This document shows positions 44,313 through 53,408 of a stretch of 64,000 nucleotides of DNA, piece after piece. Source of the stretch: Mycobacterium sp. UM_CSW (GTDB lineage Bacteria; Actinomycetota; Actinomycetes; Mycobacteriales; Mycobacteriaceae); assembly GCF_000455205.1 (NCBI RefSeq), contig NZ_AUWQ01000041.1:1-64000 (forward strand), given 5' to 3'. Both the position numbers and the translations under genes were made by a program. The notes beneath the pieces are model-generated. The model had not been told where the DNA came from, did not search any database, and was given only the letters and a program-made list of their open reading frames with translations. The first letter of the stretch is position 1. Each line of letters starts with the position of its first letter.

Positions 44313-45188
44313 CTATTTCTTTTCCAGCGTGAACTGGCACAAATCGGTGTAGCCGTCGCGGAACAACTCGGCACAACCGGTCAGGTACCTCATGTACCGC
44401 TCGTAGACCTCGTCCGACTGGATCGCGATCGCCTCGCTCTTGTGGGCCTGAAGGGCCGCCGCCCACATGTCGAGCGTCCTCTTGTAGTGCGGCCGGAGTC
44501 GATGGATCCGGCTGACGCTGAACCCAACCGCCGTGGAATTCTCCTCGACCATTTCCACCGTCGGCAGCCGGCCGCCGGGGAAGATCTCTTCCAGAAGGAA
44601 TTTCACAAATCGGATATGCCACATCGTCAACGGGAGGTTGCGCTGCCGGATCTGCTCGCGGCTCAACACCACGATCGTATGGAGCAACATCGTGCCGTCG
44701 GCCGGCAGCAGGTTATATGCCCACTTGAAGAAGGGGACGTGGCGGTCGTAGCCGAAATGCTCGAGCGGGCCGATCGCGACAATCCGGTCCACCGGCTCGT
44801 GAAACTGCTCCCAACCCTGCAGCAGCACTCGCTTGGAACGGGGGCTGTCCGATTCAGCGAACAGCTTTTCGACATAGGCCACCTGATTCCTGCTCAGGGT
44901 CAGGCCGACCACGTTGACGTCGTACTTATCCAGCGCCCGAACCATCGCCGAACCCCAACCGCAACCCACATCGAGGAGCGTCATGCCCGGCTGCAGGCCC
45001 AGTTTGCCCAGCGCCAGGTCGATCTTGGCGATCTGGGCCTCTTCCAGGGTCATGTCGTCGCGCTCGAAGTAGGCGCAGGTGTACGTCCGCGTCGGGTCTA
45101 GGAATAGCGCGAAGAAGTCATCGGAAAGGTCGTAGTGAGCCTGTACGTCCTCGAAGTGCGGCCGCAGGCTTTGCGCACTTTGTCGCAT
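44313..45188 (-). CDS. Cyclopropane-mycolic-acid-synthase-family methyltransferase
   Basis: The 291-residue protein has the mycolate methyltransferase core: HYDLSDDFFALFLDPTRTYTCAYF, SAM motif LLDVGCGWGS, IGPLEHFGYDR (usually IGAFEHFG) and the C-terminal YERYMRYLTGCAE. It belongs with CmaA/MmaA/UmaA proteins that methylate or cyclopropanate mycolic or other fatty acyl chains. The Pro-Leu change near the active-site Glu may alter the reaction. The start follows GAGAGGA. It is convergent with the KshA operon. The exact family member is not assigned. Confidence 0.87.
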   Translation of the reverse strand: MRQSAQSLRPHFEDVQAHYDLSDDFFALFLDPTRTYTCAYFERDDMTLEEAQIAKIDLALGKLGLQPGMTLLDVGCGWGSAMVRALDKYDVNVVGLTLSRNQVAYVEKLFAESDSPRSKRVLLQGWEQFHEPVDRIVAIGPLEHFGYDRHVPFFKWAYNLLPADGTMLLHTIVVLSREQIRQRNLPLTMWHIRFVKFLLEEIFPGGRLPTVEMVEENSTAVGFSVSRIHRLRPHYKRTLDMWAAALQAHKSEAIAIQSDEVYERYMRYLTGCAELFRDGYTDLCQFTLEKK

Positions 45189-45210
45189 GCGTCCTCTCGC
45201 AACGGCTCGG

Positions 45211-45225
45211 GCAGGGAGTCCCTGC
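45211..45225. promoter_or_regulatory. Palindrome upstream of the mycolate methyltransferase
   Basis: GCAGGGAGTCCCTGC has 7-bp perfect arms around one base and lies 23-37 nt upstream of ATG 45188. It could be an operator or a leader hairpin. Confidence 0.4.
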
Positions 45226-45431
45226 AGGCTTCACGCCGGCGCGGGTTCCCCCGCGACTGATCCGCACCATTCGGTAAGGGAGATTACACGTATTGGGCAC
45301 CGCAGCCAGGTAGCGAAACAGGGCGAATTTTGAATGCGATCGTGGCGCGGTTTTTGATTCTTGGGCCCGTGATAATTGGCCATTGCCGTTAGGCCAGCCG
45401 GATCGGGTCGAATCGACCGGAAGGCACGCGT

Positions 45432-46214
45432 TCAGGCGTGCGCGCCGCCGTCGACCCGGATTTCCGTGCCGGTGATGAATGCGCCGTCATCAGACGCGAC
45501 CATGGCGATTACCGATGCCACGGCGCTCGGGTCGCCCAGGATGGCGTTGTCTTTCCCGTGCAGCAGCGGTGTCTGCTTGGCCCAGAGGCCGAGGTCGTAC
45601 CCCTCGGGCATCTTGTCCAAGGTGCTGAGTGCGAGCGCCGTGGAAACCCCGCCGGGTTGGATGTTGACTGCGCGCAGGCCCTGTTTGGAATATTCGAGCG
45701 CCAACGAGTGCGTGAATGACAACACGCCGCCTTTGCTGGCGGCATAGGCCGCCATGTAGGGGTGTGCGAACGACGCCGCGGTAGAGGTGAAGTTGACAAC
45801 CACGCCGCGACCGGAGTCCAGCAGCGCCGGAAGCGCCTGGCGGGTCATCAGGAAGGTCCCTGTCAGGTTAACCGCCAGGGTGGCGTTCCAGTCGTCCAGC
45901 GTGTGCTGGTGGGTGTTGGCGCAGCGCTGGATGGCGGCCGCATTGACGAGCACTTCGAGACCACCGAGCTCGTTCAGCGCCGCATCCACCGCGGCTGTCA
46001 CGGCGCCCTCGTCGGAAACGTCGAGGACCGCGGTGGTCAGTCGCTTACCGCTGCCCGCCTCGTCGGCGGTGGCCGCGGTGCTCGACAGCCCGTCAGCCGA
46101 GATGTCGTAGGCCACGACGGTGGCGCCCTCGTCGAGCAACCGGGCCACGGTGGCCCGTCCGATTCCGGAGCCCGCTCCAGTCACGATGACCCGTCTGTCT
46201 GCGAAACGATCCAT
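45432..46214 (-). CDS. SDR-family oxidoreductase
   Basis: The 260-residue protein has [12 protein letters not shown], catalytic Ser in NFTSTAASF and YxxxK (YAASK). It is a classical NAD(P)-dependent short-chain dehydrogenase. ATG 46214 is chosen because AAAGGGG precedes it; the in-frame ATG 46235 overlaps the previous stop. It is the last gene of the 49681-45432 minus-strand operon. It probably oxidises or reduces a hydroxyl or ketone in the island pathway. Confidence 0.83.
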   Translation of the reverse strand: MDRFADRRVIVTGAGSGIGRATVARLLDEGATVVAYDISADGLSSTAATADEAGSGKRLTTAVLDVSDEGAVTAAVDAALNELGGLEVLVNAAAIQRCANTHQHTLDDWNATLAVNLTGTFLMTRQALPALLDSGRGVVVNFTSTAASFAHPYMAAYAASKGGVLSFTHSLALEYSKQGLRAVNIQPGGVSTALALSTLDKMPEGYDLGLWAKQTPLLHGKDNAILGDPSAVASVIAMVASDDGAFITGTEIRVDGGAHA

Positions 46215-46231
46215 CAGCCAACCCCTTTCGG

Positions 46232-47308
46232 TCATGCGAGCTGGAAGGCGCTGAGCGGGGCTTCCTCGGGGTAGACCGCCGGGCCGCCAAGGTCGTATGC
46301 GGCGTTGAGGGCGCCGACGAACGCCGGATCGTGCAGCGGTTCGCTGGGGATGTCCAGCTTGATGCCCTTGCCCATGAGATCGTCGACCATCATGTCGATT
46401 GCCTTGTCGACCGTAAGGTCGTCGGAGCCTTCCATGTTCTTCTTCAGCTCGTCGTAGTCGGCGAACACTTCGGCCGACCAGTGCACCAGGAAGCGCAGTT
46501 CGTCGGTGTGGTGGCGGGCGATCACATCGTCACCGTTCTTCAGCAACCAATAGTCGCGGTCGCTTGGGTCGCCGGTGAACATGGTGTCGAATGCCAGGCC
46601 GGCCGGAACTTGTTGGGCCAGTGGACCATTGGCCTCGCCGCGGTGCACCATCATCTCGTTCTGGACCACGATGCCGCGGTTGTTGATTGGCGGCAGGATG
46701 CGCTTGGGTTCCTTGAGCGGCCCTTCGGGCCAGTAGGTGAAGCCGCTGCCGGCATCGAGCGAGAACCAGGTGATCACCTGCGCCATCTTGATCAGGTAGT
46801 CCTGGAAAAGGCCGGATTTGCCCATCACGCTGGTCAGCCAGGTGGGCGCATTCTCGTGCCGCACCCCGCGAAAGCTCGGCGAATCCAGGTGCCCCGGGTC
46901 GCGGTTGGCGCACGGTCCGTTGATGTTGAACAACATCAGCTGTGGCTTGGCGTATTCGGCTTTCCAGTACGCCTTGGCCAGATCCAGGAAACGCTCGTTG
47001 TAGAAGCAGTCGTGCAGTTGCGGGTAGAGCACCGCACCGTAATTTGCCAGGTAGCCGCGGAAGGTCGGCGTCAGAAACAAATCCAGCGACGGGGTGAATC
47101 CTTCGGGGAACATGCCGCTCATCGTCGCCATCAGCTCGTCGGCCGACGCGAAGTGCTGGGCGATGATCAGCTTCCACGGGCCTTCGGTGCGGACCACGTC
47201 GAGCAGACGATCATGCTGGTCATCCGTGTAGACGTTGCCGATTTCGCGGGGCGGGTTGGCCGGCCGTAGCACGTCGGAAAGCTCCATCCGCCGCTCCTCG
47301 GTGAGCAT
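46232..47308 (-). CDS. Unknown protein with HxD...H signature, possible Fe(II) oxygenase
   Basis: The 358-residue soluble protein has no family I can name with confidence. H140-L-D142 (PGHLDSPSF) and H222 (NEMMVHRGE) are spaced 80 residues apart, as in the metal triad of phytanoyl-CoA-dioxygenase-like Fe(II)/2-oxoglutarate enzymes, with [11 protein letters not shown] just before. That assignment is inference. It lies between an esterase and an SDR in a catabolic operon, so a hydroxylation role is plausible. ATG 47308 has AAAGGAG 7 nt upstream; ATG 47287 also has GAGGAG. Confidence 0.75.
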   Translation of the reverse strand: MLTEERRMELSDVLRPANPPREIGNVYTDDQHDRLLDVVRTEGPWKLIIAQHFASADELMATMSGMFPEGFTPSLDLFLTPTFRGYLANYGAVLYPQLHDCFYNERFLDLAKAYWKAEYAKPQLMLFNINGPCANRDPGHLDSPSFRGVRHENAPTWLTSVMGKSGLFQDYLIKMAQVITWFSLDAGSGFTYWPEGPLKEPKRILPPINNRGIVVQNEMMVHRGEANGPLAQQVPAGLAFDTMFTGDPSDRDYWLLKNGDDVIARHHTDELRFLVHWSAEVFADYDELKKNMEGSDDLTVDKAIDMMVDDLMGKGIKLDIPSEPLHDPAFVGALNAAYDLGGPAVYPEEAPLSAFQLA

Positions 47309-47353
47309 CAGCTGTCTCCTTTGCAGTTCTGGATCGACCGATTGTGCGCAGCG

Positions 47354-48337
47354 TCAGCGCGATGCGGCCGACCGTTGTCCGGTCATCGGGACGTCGAAAC
47401 GAAGGGGGTAGCTGAACCGTGCCCGCAGCAGCGCGCCGATCTCGGCGATGGCCAGCCGACCCCGCGCGGTGGCATCGGAGCGCATCAAAAAGCCGTGGTA
47501 CATGCCGGGATAGCGGGTGCTGGTCGTCTGCACGTCGGCGTCGCGTAGCCGGGCCGCGTACCGCTCGCCCCAGTCCCGGATGGGATCGCAGCCGCCAGTC
47601 GCCACAATCGCAGGCGGTAGGCCGGACAGATCGGCGGCGTACGCCGGGACCAGATAGGGATCGGTGGGCGCACCCGCGTCGCCGTCGACGAGCGCGTGCA
47701 TGTAGTCGATGTCGTCGCGCGCGAGTAGCGGCGCATCGGCCAGCGCGCCAACGGAGGGCGCGGACATGTCGCGATCCAGACCCGGATAGAGCAGCACCTG
47801 TGCGCAGATCGCGGGTCCGCCGCGGTCCCGGGCGGCCAGCGCGACCCCGGCCGCGAGCGACCCGCCGGCGCTGTCGCCGACCACCGCGAGCCGCTCCCCG
47901 TCGACACCCAGTTCGGCGGCATTTCGGGAGACCCATGCGGTTGCCGCGTAGGCGTCGTCGAACTGCGCCGGCGGTGGAAACTCCGGGGCCAACCGGTAAT
48001 CGACGGCCACGACGGTGGCCACCGACGCCGCGGCCAGCTCGCGCGCCAGCGGTTCGAACGAGTGGTTGGAACCCATCACCAGCCCGCCCCCGTGGAGGTA
48101 AACCAGCACAGGGCCGCCGGCGTCGGCGGTGGGGTGGTAGATCCGGGCCGGGATATCGCTCGCCGGACCGGGAATCGCGGTATCGGTGACGACGGCCATT
48201 TCTGGCATCGCTTCGGGCAGCGGGGCGGATTCGAGCCCGGCGCGCACCGCGGCCAGCCCGCGTTGTCGCATCGGTGCGAGGGGGCCGAACGATGCGACGC
48301 GCGCTGCGGCGTCGGGATCCAGTGCGGGCGTTACCAT
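47354..48337 (-). CDS. Alpha/beta hydrolase, HSL-family esterase
   Basis: The 327-residue protein has YLHGGG oxyanion hole, GDSAGG nucleophile elbow, GGCDPIRD acid and MYHGF histidine. HSL-family esterases cleave short-chain or cyclic esters, which fits hydrolysis of Baeyer-Villiger products made by the island's monooxygenases. ATG 48337 lies 1 nt after the SDR stop and is the homologous start. Confidence 0.88.
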   Translation of the reverse strand: MVTPALDPDAAARVASFGPLAPMRQRGLAAVRAGLESAPLPEAMPEMAVVTDTAIPGPASDIPARIYHPTADAGGPVLVYLHGGGLVMGSNHSFEPLARELAAASVATVVAVDYRLAPEFPPPAQFDDAYAATAWVSRNAAELGVDGERLAVVGDSAGGSLAAGVALAARDRGGPAICAQVLLYPGLDRDMSAPSVGALADAPLLARDDIDYMHALVDGDAGAPTDPYLVPAYAADLSGLPPAIVATGGCDPIRDWGERYAARLRDADVQTTSTRYPGMYHGFLMRSDATARGRLAIAEIGALLRARFSYPLRFDVPMTGQRSAASR

Positions 48338-48338
48338 C

Positions 48339-49205
48339 TCATCGCTTTGTCGTGTCGAAGCGGCTTTCGGTGCGCAGCGCCGGGGGTCGTTGTGAGGCGA
48401 GCACATCGGCTCGCTCGGCCATCGCGGCGCCCACCGTGTCGGGGTGGGTGTGTAGGTAGAAGCGTCCGTCTTTGGCCTGCCGGAACAACGCCTCGGCGGC
48501 GTCAATCGGGTCCATTGCCGTGCCCTTGAGACCCAGCATTGTCGCGCGTTGCGCCTCGGCGGCGACCACATCACCGTCGGCGTCGATTCCGCCGGCAGAC
48601 TCAAAGATGTTGGACGACACGGGACCGGGGAGCACGGCTTGCACGTGAATGTGATTGGCGTGTCCGGTCGACTCGACTTCCAAGTACAGGCACTCGGTCA
48701 ATGCCAGCACCGCATGCTTGCTGACGATGTACGGCGCTTGCAACGGAATCGCCACCACCGCGCCCACGGAGGCGATGTTCCACACCCATGCCCGCTCGTC
48801 GGTCGACATCATCTTCGGCAGGAAAGCGCGCACGCCGTAAAAGACGCCGCTGACGTTGATGTCGATAGTGCGCCGCCAATTGGCTACTGGCGTGTCCCAC
48901 AGGTAGCCGAACTGTTCGACGCCGGCGTTGTTGACCAGCAAGCGCACCGGGCCGACGTCTCCGTAGACCCGCTCGGCAAGGTCGTGCACGGCGTCAGGGT
49001 CGCGCACGTCGCAGACGACGTCGACAGCCGCCCCGCCCGCGGCCCGCAGTTCGTCGGCGACTGACGCGGCCGCCGCTCCATCGATGTCGGCCAGCACCAC
49101 GGTCATACCCAGCTCGCTGGCATGGCGCGCCAAGCCCGCACCGAGGCCGGAGCCGGCCCCGGTGATGACGGCAACCCCGCCGGAAAAAGCTTTTTCGGCG
49201 CTCAC
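48339..49205 (-). CDS. SDR-family oxidoreductase
   Basis: The 288-residue protein has TGAGSGLG, NNAG, catalytic Ser in NIASVGAV and Tyr/Lys in YIVSK. The C-terminal extension includes an HTHP segment. GTG 49205 overlaps the NTF2-like stop (GTGA). It is part of the 49681-45432 operon. The substrate is probably a lipophilic alcohol or ketone of the island pathway. Confidence 0.87.
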   Translation of the reverse strand: MSAEKAFSGGVAVITGAGSGLGAGLARHASELGMTVVLADIDGAAAASVADELRAAGGAAVDVVCDVRDPDAVHDLAERVYGDVGPVRLLVNNAGVEQFGYLWDTPVANWRRTIDINVSGVFYGVRAFLPKMMSTDERAWVWNIASVGAVVAIPLQAPYIVSKHAVLALTECLYLEVESTGHANHIHVQAVLPGPVSSNIFESAGGIDADGDVVAAEAQRATMLGLKGTAMDPIDAAEALFRQAKDGRFYLHTHPDTVGAAMAERADVLASQRPPALRTESRFDTTKR

Positions 49206-49681
49206 GAACCCGCCGTGCTGTCGGCGGCCAGCTCCGAGAGCAGCACCGAGTTGGTGGCGTCGAGGATGACATCCATCTCGGTGAACTGAAGGCCGTTGGC
49301 GCCGCGCCGGACGCCGACGTTGACGACCCCGCTGGACACCGCGAACGGCACGAAGTTGGCGATTTGGTTGACGAAGATGTAGAACCGCGCCTGGGTGACG
49401 TCGCCGTCGGTGCCGGTGCGGTGCACGTTGGTGGCGTGGTGGCGCAATGGATACGGGCTCTGCTTGCGGTGGTCCGACAGCCATTCCATCACCGCGTCCC
49501 GACCATTGAGCTCCGGCGACATCAATTCCTCGAAAGGGCTTGCACCGGAATCGCTTCGGGTCAGATAGCGCACATCCTCGGCGAAACTGGCCGCCATCTC
49601 GCCGTAGTGAGCCTCGTCGTAGTGGTACCAGAAGCCGGCGACGAACTCCTGCAATTCGGGCAGCGTGATGTCATTGGCCAT
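49202..49681 (-). CDS. NTF2/SnoaL-like protein
   Basis: The 159-residue protein has the cone-like fold pattern: an N-terminal helix with FVAGFWYHYDEAHYGEMAASFAEDVRY, then GRDAVMEWL and RHHATNVH beta strands. Family members are isomerases, dehydratases or hydroxylase small subunits. It is first in the minus-strand operon, 100 bp after the acyl-CoA ligase. ATG 49681 is the homologous start. Confidence 0.83.
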   Translation of the reverse strand: MANDITLPELQEFVAGFWYHYDEAHYGEMAASFAEDVRYLTRSDSGASPFEELMSPELNGRDAVMEWLSDHRKQSPYPLRHHATNVHRTGTDGDVTQARFYIFVNQIANFVPFAVSSGVVNVGVRRGANGLQFTEMDVILDATNSVLLSELAADSTAGS

Positions 49682-49781
49682 AGCTTGAGTCAACTCGGCT
49701 TGTGCGCCGGGTGACAGGCCCGATGCCCGGTCAGTGGGACATCGTCCTGCTGGCCCGGAGCGCAGCGGGGCCGCTGCGAAC

Positions 49782-51374
49782 TCACGAAGTGAAGGCATGT
49801 TGCTTGACGCTGAAGCGTTCGCGCAACAGGCGTTTGAGCAGCTTGCCGCTCGGGTTCTTCGGCAACGAGTCGACGAAGAAGACTCGTTTGGGTGTTTTGA
49901 ATCCGGCCAGGTGCTCTCGACAGTGGGCGACGACGTCTTCCTCCGTCAGTGTCACGCCGTCGCGGGGCACGATCGCGGCAACCACGGCCTCAACCCAGAC
50001 CGGGTGCGGCAGGGCGAACACCGCAGCCTCTTGAATGCCGGTGTGCCGGTAGAGGACCTCCTCGACCTCGCGGCTGGCAACGTTCTCACCGCCGGTCTTG
50101 ATCATGTCTTTCTTCCGGTCGACGACGTGCAACAGCCCATGCTCGTCGTAGAAACCCAAATCGCCCGAGTGGAACCAGCCGCCCGTGAACGCCTCGGCGG
50201 TGCGATCCGGGTCGTCCAGGTAACCCAGCATCAGATGTGCACTGCGGTGCGCGATTTCGCCGATGACGCCGGTAGCGACCGGAACGTTGTCCTCGTCGAG
50301 GATCGTCGTCTCCACGTTGGCGACGGGACCCCCGGCCGAACCGGCATGTGCTCCCTGCTCGTCGGGTCCCAGCGCGGAGGCCAGCGGTGCCATCTCGGTC
50401 TGGCCGTAGAAATTCCACAATCTCAGATTGGGCAGGCGTCGCCGCAGCTCGGCCAGCACCTCGACCGGCATCGCCGAGGCGCCGTAGTAGCCCTTGCGCA
50501 AGCTCGACAGGTCCACCTCGTCGAACACCGGCGATCGCAGCAGCGAGATCCACACCGTTGGGGGAGCGAAGTAGTTGGTGACGCCGTAGCGCTCGATTGT
50601 GCGCAGCACCGCTTCCGGGTCCGGTCGCGGCAGGATGATGCTGGTGGCGCCGAGGTAGATGTCGGTGGCCAGGAAGTTGTCCAACTGCGCGCAGTGATAC
50701 AGGGGCAGCGAGTGAATCTCAATGTCGTCATGGGCCATCTCGCCGGCGAGGATGGTGCTGACGTACTGCCACATCAGGCTGCGGCTGGTGTGCATGGCCG
50801 CCTTCGGATGGGACTCGGTGCCGCTGGTGTACATCAGCCGCACCAGTTGGTCGTCGTCGACGTATGGGTTGGGCGCTTCGGTGTCGGTGGTCAGCCACCG
50901 CGTGAAATCTTCCCAGCCGGACGGGCTGTCGTGCCCGGCGGGCGCCAGGGCCACCCGGGTGCGGACCACGCCGCCCCGCCGCATCGCCTCTTCGGCCGTC
51001 GCTACCAAATCCGCTTCGACAATGAATCCGCTGACCCGACTGTGGCCGAGGATGTAGCCGATCTCCTCCGCGGTCAGCATGAAGTTGACCGGGACGAGGA
51101 CCACCCCGGCCCGGGCCGTGGCGAACGCCAGCACGGCGAATTGCCAGCAGTTGTGTGACAAAAGCGCGACGCGATCGCCGGGCCCAAAGCCGTTGTTGTG
51201 CAACGCCGCCGCGGCGCGGTCGACCAGATTGTCGAACTCGGCGAAACTCAGCACGACGTTGCCGTCGATGACCGCGGTCTTGTCCGGGTGTCGGCGGGCC
51301 GAGCGGCGGGGGATGTCTCCGAGCCCGTGGCTGCGCGCCCGCGCGATGATCGCGTCCAGGTCGTGGGACCGCAT
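49782..51374 (-). CDS. FadD-like acyl-CoA synthetase
   Basis: The 530-residue AMP-forming ligase has motif I in altered form (YTSGTESHPKAAM), GWFHSGDLGF, DRKKDMIKTGGENV and the adenylation lysine in PKNPSGKLLKR. It would activate a carboxylate, perhaps a ring-cleavage acid, as its CoA thioester. ATG 51374 is leaderless behind TACCGT at 7 nt. It is divergent from the HAPMO-like monooxygenase. Confidence 0.88.
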   Translation of the reverse strand: MRSHDLDAIIARARSHGLGDIPRRSARRHPDKTAVIDGNVVLSFAEFDNLVDRAAAALHNNGFGPGDRVALLSHNCWQFAVLAFATARAGVVLVPVNFMLTAEEIGYILGHSRVSGFIVEADLVATAEEAMRRGGVVRTRVALAPAGHDSPSGWEDFTRWLTTDTEAPNPYVDDDQLVRLMYTSGTESHPKAAMHTSRSLMWQYVSTILAGEMAHDDIEIHSLPLYHCAQLDNFLATDIYLGATSIILPRPDPEAVLRTIERYGVTNYFAPPTVWISLLRSPVFDEVDLSSLRKGYYGASAMPVEVLAELRRRLPNLRLWNFYGQTEMAPLASALGPDEQGAHAGSAGGPVANVETTILDEDNVPVATGVIGEIAHRSAHLMLGYLDDPDRTAEAFTGGWFHSGDLGFYDEHGLLHVVDRKKDMIKTGGENVASREVEEVLYRHTGIQEAAVFALPHPVWVEAVVAAIVPRDGVTLTEEDVVAHCREHLAGFKTPKRVFFVDSLPKNPSGKLLKRLLRERFSVKQHAFTS

Positions 51375-51381
51375 GCCCGCC

Positions 51382-51387
51382 ACGGTA
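51382..51387 (-). promoter_or_regulatory. Leaderless -10 box of the acyl-CoA ligase
   Basis: TACCGT is followed by exactly 7 nt and ATG 51374. Confidence 0.55.
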
Positions 51388-51476
51388 GGCGCCCATACAG
51401 AGTCGCGCGCGGTCGACGTCCCGCTGAGTAGACAGGGACCCGCACATCTGCGCGGACGGCCTCGATACTCGTCGAC

Positions 51477-53408
51477 ATGAGCGCTGGAGTCCCCGTCACG
51501 ACCGAACGCGCCGGACGGGCGGATCTGGATCTGGACGAGCTGCGGGCCAACCTTCGCCATGCGGACCCTGGCGTGCTGGTCGCCGTGTTGGCGCAACTGA
51601 CCGGCGACCCTGCGGTGGTTGACCGGTACGCACCGAAGATCTCTCATGTGCCCGACCCGCCGGAGCAGGCCGGTGTCACCGATCCCGAGACGGCCGCAGC
51701 GCTCGTCGATGCGGTGATCGCGGCGCTGCAGTCACCACGCACCGCCACCGCCGTACCTGCCGATGACCCCGACCTGTTCGCGCGCATCGCACCGGTGGCA
51801 CTTGGGGGAGTGGTTGGCTCCGATTACATACCGCTGCTGTTGGAGCAGGGCGGGTTCCAGCCGTCACAGCCGGTATTACCGCGAACCGCCAAGCTCCCCG
51901 ATGGCTTTCGGGTCGCGATTGTCGGCGCGGGCATCGCCGGGCTGACCGCCGCGCTGGAGTTGGCGGATGCCGGCATCGAGTACCAGATCTTCGACCGAAA
52001 CGACGAAGTGGGAGGCACCTGGTACACCACCACCTATCCGGGCATCGGCGTGGACACGCCTTCTGCGTACTATTCGTTGTCGCGGGATATCAACGGGGAT
52101 TGGTCCAGTTACTACCCGATGGGCGCGGAGTATCAGTCCTACCTGGTTTCGGTGGCCGACAAGAACAATCTGCGGCAGCGCACCCGGTTCGGTACCGAGG
52201 TCGAAGCACTGTGGTGGGACGAAACGCGCCGGCAGTGGCAGATCCACTCGGTGGGCCCCGACGGTGCCCGAGACGTGACATATGCCAACGTCGTGATCCC
52301 GGCCGCCGGCTATCTCAACCGGCCCCGGTGGCCGGATTTGCCGGGCCGCGAAACGTTCTCGGGAGTTTCGATCCACTCCGCGCAGTGGGATCCCGACCTG
52401 GATTTGACGGGTAAGAGGGTCGCCGTCATCGGCGCCGGTTGCACTGCGGTGCAGATCGTCGATGCCTGCGTGGACCAGGTCGCGCACCTGACCGTGTTCC
52501 AGCGGCAGCCCCACTGGGTGGCGCCCCGAAGGCGAGCGACCGACGAGGTGCCCGAATACCAGCGCTGGCTGGGCACCCGGCTGCCGTATTACGCGAATTG
52601 GATACGGCTCAAATCGTATTGGGGCACGGCGGACAACAACTACGCGGTGATCCTGCATGACCCGGATTGGGCGGCCGAACACCTGTCGATCTCGCCGGCC
52701 AACGACGCGCTGCTGCAGATGTGCCTCGACTACATCGATCGGGTATTCGGCACCGGCAGCGAGCTCGCCCGCAAGGTCACTCCCGACTTCGCCCCCTACG
52801 GCAAGCGGATCATCCGCGATCCCGGCGGTTACTACGCCGCGCTGGCACGCGAGCACGTGGACGTTGAGGCCAGCGAGCCCGCCCGGGTCAACGAGGACGG
52901 AATCGTGACACCCGATGGCCGGCACATCGATCTCGACGTCATCATCTACGCCACCGGCTACTACCTGGATTTCCTTTCCACCGTGGATATCCGGGGTCGT
53001 GACGGTAGGAAGCTCACCGACGAGTGGGGCGACATCCCGCGCGCCTACCGCGGCGGGATGGTGCCCGGCTTCCCGAACATGTTCATTTCCTCGGCGCCCA
53101 ACTACAGCCCGGGTCACGGGGCCGGCCATAATTTCGGCGTCGAGGTGATGGTGCACTACGTTATGGAATGCCTGCAGTTGATGGCGCTGCGCAAAGCCGC
53201 CACCATCGAGGTGACGCGGAGCGCCTACGAGCGCTATGTCGGCGACATCGATGCGACCATGGCTGGCACCGTCTGGTGCCACACCCCCTCCGCCCACACG
53301 TATTACCGCTCCGGCGGCGGGCGGATTGTGACCGCTTTCCCATACCGGCTACTCGACTTCTGGCGCGACCATCGTGCTCCGCTCGAAGCCGATCTCACGC
53401 TGCGATGA
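51477..53408 (+). CDS. Baeyer-Villiger monooxygenase with N-terminal extension (HAPMO-like)
   Basis: The 643-residue flavoprotein has about 145 N-terminal residues before the FAD motif VGAGIAG. It also has the BVMO fingerprint FSGVSIHSAQWD (near 295) and the NADPH motif VIGAGCTAVQ. Size and extension match 4-hydroxyacetophenone monooxygenase-type enzymes. It would insert oxygen next to a ketone to give an ester or lactone, for the HSL esterases to open. It is coupled by ATGA to an SDR. Confidence 0.9.
   Translation: MSAGVPVTTERAGRADLDLDELRANLRHADPGVLVAVLAQLTGDPAVVDRYAPKISHVPDPPEQAGVTDPETAAALVDAVIAALQSPRTATAVPADDPDLFARIAPVALGGVVGSDYIPLLLEQGGFQPSQPVLPRTAKLPDGFRVAIVGAGIAGLTAALELADAGIEYQIFDRNDEVGGTWYTTTYPGIGVDTPSAYYSLSRDINGDWSSYYPMGAEYQSYLVSVADKNNLRQRTRFGTEVEALWWDETRRQWQIHSVGPDGARDVTYANVVIPAAGYLNRPRWPDLPGRETFSGVSIHSAQWDPDLDLTGKRVAVIGAGCTAVQIVDACVDQVAHLTVFQRQPHWVAPRRRATDEVPEYQRWLGTRLPYYANWIRLKSYWGTADNNYAVILHDPDWAAEHLSISPANDALLQMCLDYIDRVFGTGSELARKVTPDFAPYGKRIIRDPGGYYAALAREHVDVEASEPARVNEDGIVTPDGRHIDLDVIIYATGYYLDFLSTVDIRGRDGRKLTDEWGDIPRAYRGGMVPGFPNMFISSAPNYSPGHGAGHNFGVEVMVHYVMECLQLMALRKAATIEVTRSAYERYVGDIDATMAGTVWCHTPSAHTYYRSGGGRIVTAFPYRLLDFWRDHRAPLEADLTLR

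Noticed and set aside
51418-51439. GTCCC-N12-GGGAC as a definite operator
   Set aside because: Five-base arms with a 12-nt gap are expected by chance in GC-rich DNA; mentioned only as context.
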